A stretch of DNA of 33,988 bases from an uncultured Eubacteriales bacterium (GCA_934643185.1 CAKUBN010000022.1:1-33988); one strand, 5' to 3'. Numbered from the stretch's first letter, positions 16,725-24,380 are shown. Numbers and translations: made by a program. Notes: a model not told the origin generated them from the sequence alone.

Positions 16725-16744
16725 ACGTTTTGCTGACAAAACGT
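16725..16744 (-). terminator. Perfect hairpin just after pdaA
   Basis: ACGTTTTG and CAAAACGT form a perfect eight-base-pair stem with a four-base loop, two bases after the pdaA stop codon. There is no T run directly after it, so it may be a weak terminator or a transcript-end stabiliser. Confidence 0.4.
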
Positions 16745-16746
16745 GC

Positions 16747-17574
16747 TCAAGATGTTTTCTGTGCGGCACAATAGGCTTCAAGGTCGCCGAACGAGTAGCC
16801 CGTTTCTTCCCATTTTGTAAGGAGCTCATCTAAGATTTCGGCGTTCGTGCTCGACGTGCTGTGCAGTAAAACGACCGCGCCGGGGTGAATGCGCGGTAAT
16901 AATTTAGAAAATGCCTGCTCGGGTGTGGGCTGGTCATTCGTATACCAATCGACATAGGCAAGGCTCCAAAACACCGTGGAATACCCGAGCTGCTGCGCCA
17001 TTTTGAGGTTTTCCTCACAGAATTTGCCCTGCGGCGGGCGGTAGAGCTTCGGCATTTCGCTGCCGAGAATGTCCCTGTACAGCGCTTCATTCTTTTGCAG
17101 CTCGGTCTGAAAGCTTTGGATATCGCCGATTTTCGACATGTCCGGGTGCGAATACGTGTGGTTGCCGATGGTGTGGCCTTCCTCTGCCATACGTTTTACA
17201 AGCTCCGGCTGCGTCTCAAAATAATTGCCGACAAGGAAAAACGTTGCCTTTACGCCGTGCTTTTTGAGCGCGTCCAGAATTCTCTCCGTGTTGCCGTTTT
17301 CAAAGCCGGCATCAAACGTGATGTAGATCTCTTTTTGGTTCGCGTCGCCGACATACAGCGCGTCGAAATTTCTTAAATACTCCTGAGAGGCATTTGCAAC
17401 GGGCGGTGCGCCCTCGCTTTGAAAGCTCAAGCCCCAATCGGTAATACCTGCGGCGGCCTCTGCCGCACCCAAACGGTTGACTGCGCGCAAAGCGCAAACC
17501 ATACCGATACACAAGAGAATGATTGCCAAAACAACATAAAGCACCTGCTTTTTACCGAATATGTGCACTTTCAT
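16747..17574 (-). CDS. pdaA: Polysaccharide deacetylase, PdaA-type (muramic-delta-lactam forming)
   Basis: PdaA removes the acetyl group from N-acetylmuramic acid and helps close the muramic-delta-lactam ring of spore-cortex peptidoglycan (established in Bacillus). An N-terminal membrane anchor (about residues 10-29) places it outside the cytoplasm. ITDWGLSF at 44-51, LYVGDANQKEIYITFDAG at 73-90, HTYSH at 139-143, RPPQG at 179-183 and VVLLHS near the end follow the order of the NodB domain and closely resemble PdaA rather than general deacetylases. The second residue of the T-F-D-D-G motif is Ala here (PdaA of Bacillus has Asn), so the metal site is not the classical one. AGGGGGA precedes the ATG. 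It stands alone, divergent from the two-component operon. Confidence 0.86.
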   Translation of the reverse strand: MKVHIFGKKQVLYVVLAIILLCIGMVCALRAVNRLGAAEAAAGITDWGLSFQSEGAPPVANASQEYLRNFDALYVGDANQKEIYITFDAGFENGNTERILDALKKHGVKATFFLVGNYFETQPELVKRMAEEGHTIGNHTYSHPDMSKIGDIQSFQTELQKNEALYRDILGSEMPKLYRPPQGKFCEENLKMAQQLGYSTVFWSLAYVDWYTNDQPTPEQAFSKLLPRIHPGAVVLLHSTSSTNAEILDELLTKWEETGYSFGDLEAYCAAQKTS

Positions 17575-17684
17575 TCTGCGTTCCCCCTATTTCTTTTTAT
17601 AAAGAGTATGTGCAGCCGCATAAAAAAGAACCGGGATAGCATTGCGAAGCACATGAAAATCCTGTACAATGATAAAAAGATGAA

Positions 17685-17725
17685 TTGTAAGCTGATTGTA
17701 AGAATTCTATTCCCGATTTTGTAAG
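17685..17725 (+). promoter_or_regulatory. Three direct TTGTAAG repeats upstream of the two-component operon
   Basis: TTGTAAG occurs at 17685-17691, 17696-17702 and 17719-17725. The first two start 11 bases apart and the third 23 bases further on, so all would lie on one face of the helix. Tandem heptamers at 11-base spacing are the usual binding pattern of OmpR/PhoB-type regulators. The third overlaps the -35 area of a TATACT box (17736-17741), so it would suit an activator. I infer autoregulation by the response regulator at 17772. Confidence 0.55.
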
Positions 17726-17735
17726 AGGTGTTCTG

Positions 17736-17741
17736 TATACT
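17736..17741 (+). promoter_or_regulatory. Probable -10 box of the response regulator/histidine kinase operon
   Basis: TATACT lies 31 bases before the start codon. The expected -35 region (17713-17718, CCGATT) is poor, which fits a promoter that depends on an activator bound at the neighbouring repeats. Confidence 0.45.
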
Positions 17742-17771
17742 TTCAGCATGGAGTGAAAAGGAGGGCATTTT

Positions 17772-18479
17772 ATGCCGGATATGAATAAGAAAACCATTTT
17801 GGTTGTGGATGACGACCACGAGATCGTGCGCGCCATTACCATTACGCTGGAGCGCGAGGGCTACCATGTGCTGAACGCTTACGACGGCTTGCAGGCGCTG
17901 GATTGCGTGACCTCCCGCGAAGTGCATCTGATCATCATCGACGTGATGATGCCGAAGCTGGACGGACTTTCCGCCGTGATGAAAATTCGCGAAAAGAAAA
18001 ATCTGCCCATCATCATTCTTTCCGCAAAGGGCGAAGACAGCGACAAAATCCTTGGCCTTTCCATGGGCGCGGACGATTACATTTCGAAGCCGTTCAACCC
18101 GATGGAGCTTGTGGCGCGGGTGAAATCGCAGTTGCGGCGCTACACTGACCTCGGCGACATCAACACGCGCAGCGACAACGTGATCGTGAACGGGCGTTTG
18201 ACGTTCAAGCTGGACGAGCACGTGCTGTATGCGGACGGCGAGCCTGTAAAACTGACGGCGACGGAAACGAAAATCGTGGAGCTTTTGATGAAGCACCCGG
18301 GCCGCATCTTCCCCGCCGAGGAAATTTACAGCCGCATCTGGAACGAACCCGCGTACTCGGCGGAAAACACCGTGATGGTGCACATCCACAGAATTCGCGA
18401 GAAAATCGAGCTGAACCCGAGCGAGCCGGAATACTTGAAAGTGGTATGGGGGATCGGTTATGAAATTGAAAAGCACTAA
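17772..18479 (+). CDS. Response regulator transcription factor, OmpR/PhoB family
   Basis: A 235-residue two-domain regulator. The receiver domain has the acidic pocket VVDDDHE near residue 14, the phosphoacceptor Asp57 in IIIDVMMPKLDG, the Thr/Ser switch ILSAKG and the conserved Lys in YISKPFNP. The C-terminal winged helix shows LTATETKIVELLMKHPGR and VMVHIHRIREKIE, ending YLKVVWGIGYEIEKH, as in VanR-like regulators. AGGAGG lies seven bases before the ATG. The last 20 bases overlap the start of the kinase gene, so the two are translated together. It likely binds the TTGTAAG repeats in front of its own gene; outside targets are unknown. Confidence 0.95.
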   Translation: MPDMNKKTILVVDDDHEIVRAITITLEREGYHVLNAYDGLQALDCVTSREVHLIIIDVMMPKLDGLSAVMKIREKKNLPIIILSAKGEDSDKILGLSMGADDYISKPFNPMELVARVKSQLRRYTDLGDINTRSDNVIVNGRLTFKLDEHVLYADGEPVKLTATETKIVELLMKHPGRIFPAEEIYSRIWNEPAYSAENTVMVHIHRIREKIELNPSEPEYLKVVWGIGYEIEKH

Positions 18480-20691
18480 CCTTGCCCGCGGTGTTTTCGC
18501 CTGGTTCTGCTTTTTGCTGTGCGCGTTTTCTATTATTGTGGGTTTGATATTTGCCATATACTACGGGCGAAGCATTTTTGACGAGGGTAGCTATTTTTTT
18601 ACCGAGATCGGACAAGCACTTTCGGGTGATCTGCGCGAAACGGATACGTATAAAGAAAATGCTTCCGCGCTGTTTGAGCGATTGTATTACAGTACGCAAG
18701 GCGATACCACCGCGAATTCAAACGCGGCTTCCGACGAAGATGCAGACGAAAACGCCGTAGCATCGAGCAGCTATCATTACTATGTTTCGCGTGACGAAAC
18801 CGGCACAACGGTCTCCACGGTCTATGTGGAATCGATTTCTAAAGACGACCTCTATTCCGTAACAAGCTATGGCACAGACCCTGCCGGTAAAACGGTGACG
18901 AATGACTCAAACTGGGATGCGCAGACGCTGCCGGAGGGGTTCAATTACCTTTTCATCTGCGAAGAAGGTGTAGTCAGAATTTATCACAGCGATAAAGACG
19001 GTGCTTTAGACTGTGTTTTCAGCAGTGATACACCGGGTGCAGTTTATACAAATACGCTTTCGTATACACTGGAAGCATTGAGACAAAGTAGCGTTCAATC
19101 GCCTAAAATCAGTTTTGCGGTGCGCACAGAGCCGACCTCTTACTACTCCTCGAACGAAATTGTCAGCGCAGCGCAGTTGCAAATGAAAACCATATATTTT
19201 TATATGGGATTGATTATGGCAGCAGTGATTATGTTCGTTCTGGTGCTGCTGCTTTCCATTTTATTCCGGCAGGACAGAAAGCTGTTTGAGCGCTACATTG
19301 CACACGGACTCAAATGGATTTGGATCGAAATCAAAGTCATAGCTGTATTTGTATGGGCTTTTGTTGTGCTCAATACCATTTCGTATGGGTTTGACCTTGC
19401 AGGCACAGCTGTTACCCTGTTCTCCGTGTTCTTTGTTTTCTATTTGCTCGGCATCGATATTTCTCACAACCGGCGGATTTATCGGCACAACATCATTCAT
19501 TCCGTTTTGAAGCTTGTGCTTGGCAACCGCGAAGGAAAAAAATTCGAGCAGATTGTTTACCGCAAATACATGGCGACTGCCGGTATTTTGGTGGGGCTTT
19601 GCATCGTAGGTATTTTAGGATATGTTTTCTTTTACAGCCATTGGTTGATGGGTACGATTTGGTTTGTCGCGTTTTACGTCGGTCTGTTTTCCGCAGGTGT
19701 GGGTACGCTTGTATGGTTTGCGTGGGCACTGCGCGACGACCTGCGCGATTATGGCAAGCTGATGGAGCAGGTGGAGCAAATGTACAAGGGCGACCTTGAC
19801 GCGATGAATCACCTGCCCGCTACTTCCCCGCTTTATGATTCCGCTATGCAGCTCAATATGATCCGTGACGGCATCCGTATCGCGGTGGAGGAAGGCATCA
19901 AATCCGAGCGCACGAAGGTGGAGCTTATCACGAATGTTTCGCACGACATCAAAACGCCGCTCACGTCCATCATCAGCTATATCGAACTGATGAAGACCGA
20001 GCCGGATCTGCCGCCGCACATGCAGGATTATTTGAAAATCGTCTCGCAGAAAGCAGACCGTCTGCGCCACATGCTGCAAGATATTTTCGATGTCTCTAAA
20101 GCCGCAACCGGCAATATTACGCTGATGCCGGAATACATCGGTCTCGATAAGCTTTTGCGGCAGACACTCGGAGATATGGACGGCGTGATGAACGACAGCG
20201 AGCTGACGTGGCGCGTGCAGATCCCGCAGGAAGACTTCCCCGTTTATGCTGATGGGCAGCGCATGTACCGTGTGTTCCAGAACCTCATTAAGAACGCGGC
20301 ACAATATGCGCTTGAGGGTTCGCGTGTCTACGTGCAGCTGCAAAAGCAGGGTCAAAACGCCGTCGTGACGATCCAGAATATCTCGAAATACGAGCTTACC
20401 ATGGACGGCGATTCGCTGACCGCCCGCTTTGTGCGCGGCGACGACAGCCGTTCCACCTCCGGCAGCGGCCTTGGCCTTTCCATTGCAAAGAGCTTCACGG
20501 AAGCTTGCGGCGGCACATTCCACGTATCTGTAAAGGGCGACCTGTTCACCGTGACGATCACCCTGCCGCTTAAAGAGCCGCCGAAGGAGCCGGAAGAAAA
20601 TCCCGCAGAAAACGCAGCCGATGCGAAAGCGGAAAGCTCCCCCGCCCTCCCCGAACCGACGGACACAAACCCGCCGGAGCCCCAAAATTGA
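18460..20691 (+). CDS. Sensor histidine kinase with a large extracellular domain and many membrane spans
   Basis: A 743-residue kinase, partner of the regulator it overlaps. One span near residues 12-34 leads to about 210 extracellular residues. A second cluster of about five spans lies at about 246-435 (FYMGLIMAAVIMFVLVLLL, VWAFVVLNTISYG, FSVFFVFYLLG and two more), then a HAMP-like linker. The dimerisation/phosphoacceptor helix has NVSHDIKTPL with His495, and the ATPase domain has LIKNAAQYAL (N box) and STSGSGLGLSIAKSF (G box). The catalytic set appears complete. The protein ends in about 40 Pro/Glu/Ala-rich residues with no known domain. GGGGG lies seven bases before the ATG. The extracellular region is not one I recognise; it is acidic and rich in Ser, Thr, Asp and Tyr. 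The signal sensed is unknown. Confidence 0.93.
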   Translation: MKLKSTNLARGVFAWFCFLLCAFSIIVGLIFAIYYGRSIFDEGSYFFTEIGQALSGDLRETDTYKENASALFERLYYSTQGDTTANSNAASDEDADENAVASSSYHYYVSRDETGTTVSTVYVESISKDDLYSVTSYGTDPAGKTVTNDSNWDAQTLPEGFNYLFICEEGVVRIYHSDKDGALDCVFSSDTPGAVYTNTLSYTLEALRQSSVQSPKISFAVRTEPTSYYSSNEIVSAAQLQMKTIYFYMGLIMAAVIMFVLVLLLSILFRQDRKLFERYIAHGLKWIWIEIKVIAVFVWAFVVLNTISYGFDLAGTAVTLFSVFFVFYLLGIDISHNRRIYRHNIIHSVLKLVLGNREGKKFEQIVYRKYMATAGILVGLCIVGILGYVFFYSHWLMGTIWFVAFYVGLFSAGVGTLVWFAWALRDDLRDYGKLMEQVEQMYKGDLDAMNHLPATSPLYDSAMQLNMIRDGIRIAVEEGIKSERTKVELITNVSHDIKTPLTSIISYIELMKTEPDLPPHMQDYLKIVSQKADRLRHMLQDIFDVSKAATGNITLMPEYIGLDKLLRQTLGDMDGVMNDSELTWRVQIPQEDFPVYADGQRMYRVFQNLIKNAAQYALEGSRVYVQLQKQGQNAVVTIQNISKYELTMDGDSLTARFVRGDDSRSTSGSGLGLSIAKSFTEACGGTFHVSVKGDLFTVTITLPLKEPPKEPEENPAENAADAKAESSPALPEPTDTNPPEPQN

Positions 20692-20709
20692 AAAAGTTGA
20701 GTATATAAA

Positions 20710-20742
20710 ACCGCCCGCAGGAGCTTGAAGCCTGCGGGCGGT
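20710..20742 (+). terminator. Strong hairpin after the histidine kinase
   Basis: ACCGCCCGCAGG (20710-20721) and CCTGCGGGCGGT (20731-20742) form a perfect 12-base-pair stem with a nine-base loop. It starts 19 bases after the kinase stop codon. The following CGTTACTT is only weakly T-rich. Confidence 0.6.
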
Positions 20743-20754
20743 CGTTACTTATGC

Positions 20755-20790
20755 AAAAGCACGGCGCAAGAAAATTCGCGCCGTGCTTTT
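20755..20790. terminator. Bidirectional terminator between histidine kinase and metY
   Basis: AAAAGCACGGCGC (20755-20767) and GCGCCGTGCTTTT (20778-20790) are a perfect 13-base-pair stem with A and T runs on both sides, so it can end transcription from either direction. It sits between convergent genes, 15 bases from the metY stop. Confidence 0.8.
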
Positions 20791-20805
20791 CGTCTTTATA
20801 AATGC

Positions 20806-22086
20806 TTATTTTGTTGCCTTCTCCAGCGCCTGCTTGATGTCGTCGAGGATGTCTTCCGGGTTTTCGATACCTACGGAGAGGCGGATGAGGTCCGGGGAGA
20901 CACCGGCTTCTTTCAGCTGCTCGTCGGTCATCTGGCGGTGGGTGGTGCTGGCCGGGTGCAGCACGCAGGTGCGCAGATCTGCGACGTGCGTGACGACGGA
21001 GGCGAGCTCCAAGCTGTCCATAAAGCGAGTGGCCGCTTCCCTGCCGCCCTTGATGCCGAAGGAAATGACACCGCAGGTGCCATGCGGCATATACTTCATA
21101 GCGAGCTCGTGGTACGGGCTGCTCTCAAGTCCCGGATAGTTGACCCAAGCGACGCGCTCGTCCTGCTCGAGGAACTCAGCGATCTTCTGCGCGTTCGAGC
21201 AATGACGCTCCATGCGCAGCGCGAGCGTTTCCATGCCGAGGTTGAGGTAGAACGCGTTCATCGGGGCAGCCTGTGCGCCGATGTCGCGCATCAGGTGGCA
21301 GCGCGCTTTGGCGATATACGCGGCCTTGCCGAAGTGCTCAGCGTACACGATGCCGTGGTAGGATTCATCCGGCTCGGTAAACTCCGGAAATTTGCCGTTG
21401 TTCCAATCGAAATTGCCGCTGTCGACGATGGCGCCGCCAAGCTGCACGGCGTGGCCGTCGAGGTACTTTGTGGTGGAATGCGTCACGATGTCCACGCCGA
21501 ACTCGAACGGACGGCAGTTGATAGGCGTCGGGAACGTGTTATCGACAATGCACGGCACGCCGTGAGCATGCGCGGCATTTGCAAACATTTCGAGATCCGT
21601 CACGACGAGAGACGGGTTTGTGAGCGTTTCTGCAAACACGCAGCGGGTGTTCTCGCGGAATGCGGCGTTCAGCTCGTCCTCGGTGCAGTTCGGCGAAACG
21701 AACGTGCAGTCGATGCCCATTTCGTGCAGGGTCTTATAGAACAGGTTGAACGTGCCGCCGTATGCGGCGCTGGAGCACACGACATGGCCGCCTGCATGGC
21801 AGATGTTCAGAACAGCCATCATCGTGGCCGCCTGACCGGAGGATGTGACGAGCGCGCCTACGCCGCCTTCCAGCGCTGCAAGCTTCTTTTCAACAGCGTC
21901 GAGCGTCGGGTTGCCGAGGCGCGTATAGAAAAAGCCGTCTGCTTTCAAATCGAACAAGTCGCCCATTTCTTTAGAGCTGTCATAGGTGTACGTGGTGCTC
22001 TGCACGATGGGCAGAACGCGCGGTTCACCGTTTCCGGGCGTATAGCCCGCATGAATACATGTTGTATCCGGTCTGTACTGTTTCAT
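20806..22086 (-). CDS. metY: O-acetylhomoserine sulfhydrylase/aminocarboxypropyltransferase
   Basis: A PLP enzyme of the Cys/Met metabolism family that joins sulfide (or methanethiol) to O-acetylhomoserine to give homocysteine (or methionine). The 426-residue length fits MetY, which is longer than cystathionine gamma-synthase. The opening DTTCIHAGYTPGNGEPRVLP and QSTTYTYDSS, the cofactor-binding YTRLGNPT and SSGQAA, and the Schiff-base lysine Lys207 in THSTTKYLDGHA are all present. GGGGAAG stands about six bases before the ATG. It follows the zinc-ribbon gene by 46 bases and could be in its operon. I see no S-box or T-box leader in front, although such genes are often under one. Confidence 0.93.
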   Translation of the reverse strand: MKQYRPDTTCIHAGYTPGNGEPRVLPIVQSTTYTYDSSKEMGDLFDLKADGFFYTRLGNPTLDAVEKKLAALEGGVGALVTSSGQAATMMAVLNICHAGGHVVCSSAAYGGTFNLFYKTLHEMGIDCTFVSPNCTEDELNAAFRENTRCVFAETLTNPSLVVTDLEMFANAAHAHGVPCIVDNTFPTPINCRPFEFGVDIVTHSTTKYLDGHAVQLGGAIVDSGNFDWNNGKFPEFTEPDESYHGIVYAEHFGKAAYIAKARCHLMRDIGAQAAPMNAFYLNLGMETLALRMERHCSNAQKIAEFLEQDERVAWVNYPGLESSPYHELAMKYMPHGTCGVISFGIKGGREAATRFMDSLELASVVTHVADLRTCVLHPASTTHRQMTDEQLKEAGVSPDLIRLSVGIENPEDILDDIKQALEKATK

Positions 22087-22132
22087 TTCAACTTCCCCAA
22101 TCTTAATAATATCCTATTTTTCGCGGCAGTGC

Positions 22133-22606
22133 TTACTTTGTGAAAAGCGCCTTTAAGAGATTTGCGACGAAATCTGAACCGAGCACGACCAAAATGACGA
22201 TCGCCATGAATGCGATGACGGAAAGCGACTGGATAAGCATGCGCTTGCCGCGGGGCATATCGTCCTCTTCGGGCGGCGCTTCCTGCGGCTGCTCTTCGCG
22301 CTCTTTGAGCATCAGCTCCTTGGCGCGCTCGAGATCCTGATATTCCACGTAAATGTTCTTATCGGTCGGCAGATACTCCGGGTCATACACGCTGGTGGAA
22401 AAGCCTGCTTTCACAGGGTAGATCGCGTGGCGCACGGCGTTTTCTTCAAACAGCAGCGCAAGCTCTGCGGCTTCTCCCTCACTGACCTTAACGAAAAACA
22501 CCTCGTCCTCTGGCTTTATGGGCCGCAGGCCGCGGCTGCGCTTGCAGTTTGGGCAGGTTTGTGTGGAATCTTCGCAGATGCTTTTACATTTCGTGCAGTA
22601 GAGCAT
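22133..22606 (-). CDS. Zinc-ribbon protein with DUF2007-like middle and C-terminal membrane helix
   Basis: A 157-residue protein of unknown role. Residues 3-22 hold a CxxC...CxxC zinc ribbon (CTKCKSICEDSTQTCPNC). The middle part (VFFVKVSEGEAAELALLFEE and following, with a TDKNIYVEYQDLERAKELM stretch) looks like the small alpha/beta DUF2007 putative signal-transducing domain. An acidic Pro/Glu linker leads to a single C-terminal hydrophobic span near residues 131-155, so the protein is probably tail-anchored with the ribbon in the cytoplasm. I chose ATG 22606 because GGAGG lies five bases before it; a start at 22627 has no such site. It has a good promoter of its own and precedes metY. Confidence 0.75.
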   Translation of the reverse strand: MLYCTKCKSICEDSTQTCPNCKRSRGLRPIKPEDEVFFVKVSEGEAAELALLFEENAVRHAIYPVKAGFSTSVYDPEYLPTDKNIYVEYQDLERAKELMLKEREEQPQEAPPEEDDMPRGKRMLIQSLSVIAFMAIVILVVLGSDFVANLLKALFTK

Positions 22607-22644
22607 AGTAGCCTCCAATTTCGGCATTGCCGTTTCTACTTTTC

Positions 22645-22673
22645 AGTATAGCACAGCTTTTTTACAAATTCAA
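22645..22673 (-). promoter_or_regulatory. Sigma-A-type promoter of the zinc-ribbon gene (and perhaps metY)
   Basis: On the minus strand TTGAAT (22673-22668), a 17-base spacer and TATACT (22650-22645) with an extended TG. It begins 17 bases after the dpaB stop codon; no strong terminator lies between. Confidence 0.65.
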
Positions 22674-22689
22674 CCGCATTTCACAGCCC

Positions 22690-23256
22690 TTATCCCCGCA
22701 AAACCGGCTGAAGCTGCTCTCTGTGCATCGCCGCCGCAAGCGTTTCCGGGATGCGCTCAAAATGCGCGACGAGGGAATTCGGCTTTTTTATGGGGTCGTC
22801 CTGCCCGAGCGGCACAAAATAAATATTTTTCGTATTCATGAGCATGCCGATATTTTTGCACGATGCGCCGAGAGCGTCGTTCGTCGCAAGCGACAGCACG
22901 ACCGGCATCGAAACGCGCAGGGCAGATTTTACCGCCATTGTGACGGCTGTATCGGTCACGGCGTTTGCGATTTTTGCAGCGGTGTTTCCCGTACACGGTG
23001 CGACGAGCACGGCATCTGCAAGGCGCTTTGGGCCAATGGGCTCTGCTTCCGCGATGGTGTGGATGATTTTGCGGCCGCAGATGTTCTCTATACGCTCGTG
23101 AAAGCTATCCGCCGTGCCGAAGCGCGTATCAGTCGTGTACGCAGTCTCGCTCATAATGGGCAGAATGTCCCAGTTTTTTCGCAAAAGTGCAAGCTCGGCA
23201 AGGGCTTTTTCAAATGTGCAGAACGAGCCGCACATGGCAAAGGCAAGCGTGGGCAT
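22690..23256 (-). CDS. dpaB: Dipicolinate synthase subunit B
   Basis: DpaB (SpoVFB) is the flavoprotein-fold subunit that, with DpaA, turns a lysine-pathway intermediate into dipicolinic acid, the calcium chelator of the spore core; it acts in the mother cell. The protein opens MPTLAFAMCGSFCTFEKALA and contains LPIMSE, ICGRKIIHTIAEAEPIGPK, VAPCTGNTAAKIANAVTDT and NTKNIYFVPLGQDDPIKKP, which together are unmistakable for clostridial DpaB. I chose ATG 23256. A GTG at 23265 that overlaps the dpaA stop codon (TAGTG) has a GGAGG only four bases upstream and would add three residues. The much longer open frame that runs up to 23661 is out-of-frame read-through of dpaA. Confidence 0.95.
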   Translation of the reverse strand: MPTLAFAMCGSFCTFEKALAELALLRKNWDILPIMSETAYTTDTRFGTADSFHERIENICGRKIIHTIAEAEPIGPKRLADAVLVAPCTGNTAAKIANAVTDTAVTMAVKSALRVSMPVVLSLATNDALGASCKNIGMLMNTKNIYFVPLGQDDPIKKPNSLVAHFERIPETLAAAMHREQLQPVLRG

Positions 23257-23264
23257 TACGATCA

Positions 23265-24119
23265 CTACTCCTCCAAAATATTGTAGACCGCCTCTTTGAT
23301 GTACTCCGCCGCCGTTTTCGGTGCGACGCGGCCGGGCAGCGAAGGCGCATCGATAACGCGTAGATGCAGCTCTTCCGCGCGCTTTAAATCGATGCCGCCG
23401 GGTGCGGAGGCAAGCTCGATGATGAGTGTATCGCGCGTTTGCTGCATGAGCACCGGCGATGTTAAAACCTTTGCGGGCACGGTGTTGAAAATGAGGTCGA
23501 ATCTTCGGCTGATCTCCCGGTACGTCAACGGCTGTACGCCGAACGCACGCATCTGCATGAGGTCCGCTTTTTTGCGCGCCGCACAGAATACCTCTGCGCC
23601 CATGCCGCGCAGAATGAGCGCCAGATTCTTCCCGATGCGCCCAAAGCCCGTAACAAGGCATCTTGCGCCGTTTATTGTGCCGGGGTATTCGCGTATGGCA
23701 ATGCCGACTGCGCCTTCTGCTGTTGGGATCGCGTTGCCGACGGCGAGCTCTTCGCGGCGGTAGTAGTCCTCGGGCTCGATCTCACGCCACAACGAGGACG
23801 AAGCGGTCAGCCGCTGAAGCATGCCGCCGCACACCGTTTTGTGCATAAAAAGACGCGCAAAGTCGTCGTCTAATCGAATTTCATTTTCGGCATACGGCGC
23901 GTTTAAAAACAGGCCGTCCTTCGTTGCGGGCAGCGGCAAAAGGATAACGGAGCTTTTGGCTGCAAGCTGCGGCAGGTCGCATTCTGCGGCGCCGCGGCAG
24001 GTGCCGAGCTGCTCTAAGCCATAGATGCACACGGGATAACCGTCCGCCGCAATGGACTGCGCCAAATATTTCATGCGTTCATCGCCGCCGATGACGCCGA
24101 ATGTATTGATCATGGGCAT
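23265..24119 (-). CDS. dpaA: Dipicolinate synthase subunit A
   Basis: DpaA (SpoVFA) is the Rossmann-fold dehydrogenase-like subunit of dipicolinate synthase. INTFGVIGGDERMKYLAQ at the N-terminus and the nucleotide-binding CLVTGFGRIGKNLALILRGM in the second half are diagnostic, with IELASAPGGID and a final PSLPGRVAPKTAAEYI block. The length of 284 residues fits. ATG at 24119 has GGGGG four bases upstream; the open frame could extend six residues to a TTG at 24137, which I reject because it covers the ribosome site. It is the first gene of dpaA-dpaB, which nearly abut. In Bacillus the pair is sigma-K dependent and sits with asd, dapG and dapA; here those genes are absent nearby and murC lies divergently. 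Confidence 0.95.
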   Translation of the reverse strand: MPMINTFGVIGGDERMKYLAQSIAADGYPVCIYGLEQLGTCRGAAECDLPQLAAKSSVILLPLPATKDGLFLNAPYAENEIRLDDDFARLFMHKTVCGGMLQRLTASSSLWREIEPEDYYRREELAVGNAIPTAEGAVGIAIREYPGTINGARCLVTGFGRIGKNLALILRGMGAEVFCAARKKADLMQMRAFGVQPLTYREISRRFDLIFNTVPAKVLTSPVLMQQTRDTLIIELASAPGGIDLKRAEELHLRVIDAPSLPGRVAPKTAAEYIKEAVYNILEE

Positions 24120-24151
24120 ATTTCCCCCGCCTTTCAAATTATCATCCGCTC

Positions 24152-24178
24152 CATTTTATGGAAACGGGCGGCTTTTGT
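24152..24178 (-). promoter_or_regulatory. Putative sigma-K promoter of dpaAB
   Basis: On the minus strand AC (24178-24177), 16 bases, then CATAAAATG (24160-24152). The sigma-K pattern is A-C, 16-17 bases, C-A-T-A-N-N-N-T-A; only the last base differs. The start would lie about 25 bases before the dpaA ATG. The known sigma-K control of spoVF in Bacillus supports it. Confidence 0.5.
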
Positions 24179-24241
24179 GCGCCGTGAAAGACTTTTTCAT
24201 ACTTTTTTGAATTTGCTATTTATTTTTCTGCCTGTTGGCGG

Positions 24242-24247
24242 TATAAT
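24242..24247 (+). promoter_or_regulatory. -10 box for murC
   Basis: A perfect TATAAT with no clear -35 at 16-18 bases. It would give a murC leader of about 130 bases. That leader contains a small GCAAAA-GAAA-TTTTGC hairpin (24332-24347) and no riboswitch I can recognise. Confidence 0.4.
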
Positions 24248-24380
24248 GTATGTGTATGGGTATGCGATTTCGGATGCATGACCATGCTTTTATGACATAA
24301 CACAGCGTATTACATAGTTTTAGATAATTCCGCAAAAGAAATTTTGCACTGAACATAAATTCAGAAAGGACTCTTTCGTT

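Noticed and set aside
17571..18557. 328-residue minus-strand frame opposite the response regulator
   Set aside because: It is antisense to the conserved regulator and runs across its promoter and the pdaA start; no domain seen.
22087..22132. A SAM-responsive or T-box leader for metY
   Set aside because: Only 46 bases separate the genes and no terminator or riboswitch core is present.
20725..22143. 472-residue plus-strand frame opposite metY
   Set aside because: It covers the terminators and is exactly antisense to a conserved PLP enzyme; caused by codon bias.
22690..23661. A long 323-residue version of dpaB
   Set aside because: The extra N-terminal part is out-of-frame dpaA; the conserved DpaB start is at 23256.
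24250..24380. A riboswitch in the murC leader
   Set aside because: Only a small six-pair hairpin is visible; no terminator or known aptamer pattern.
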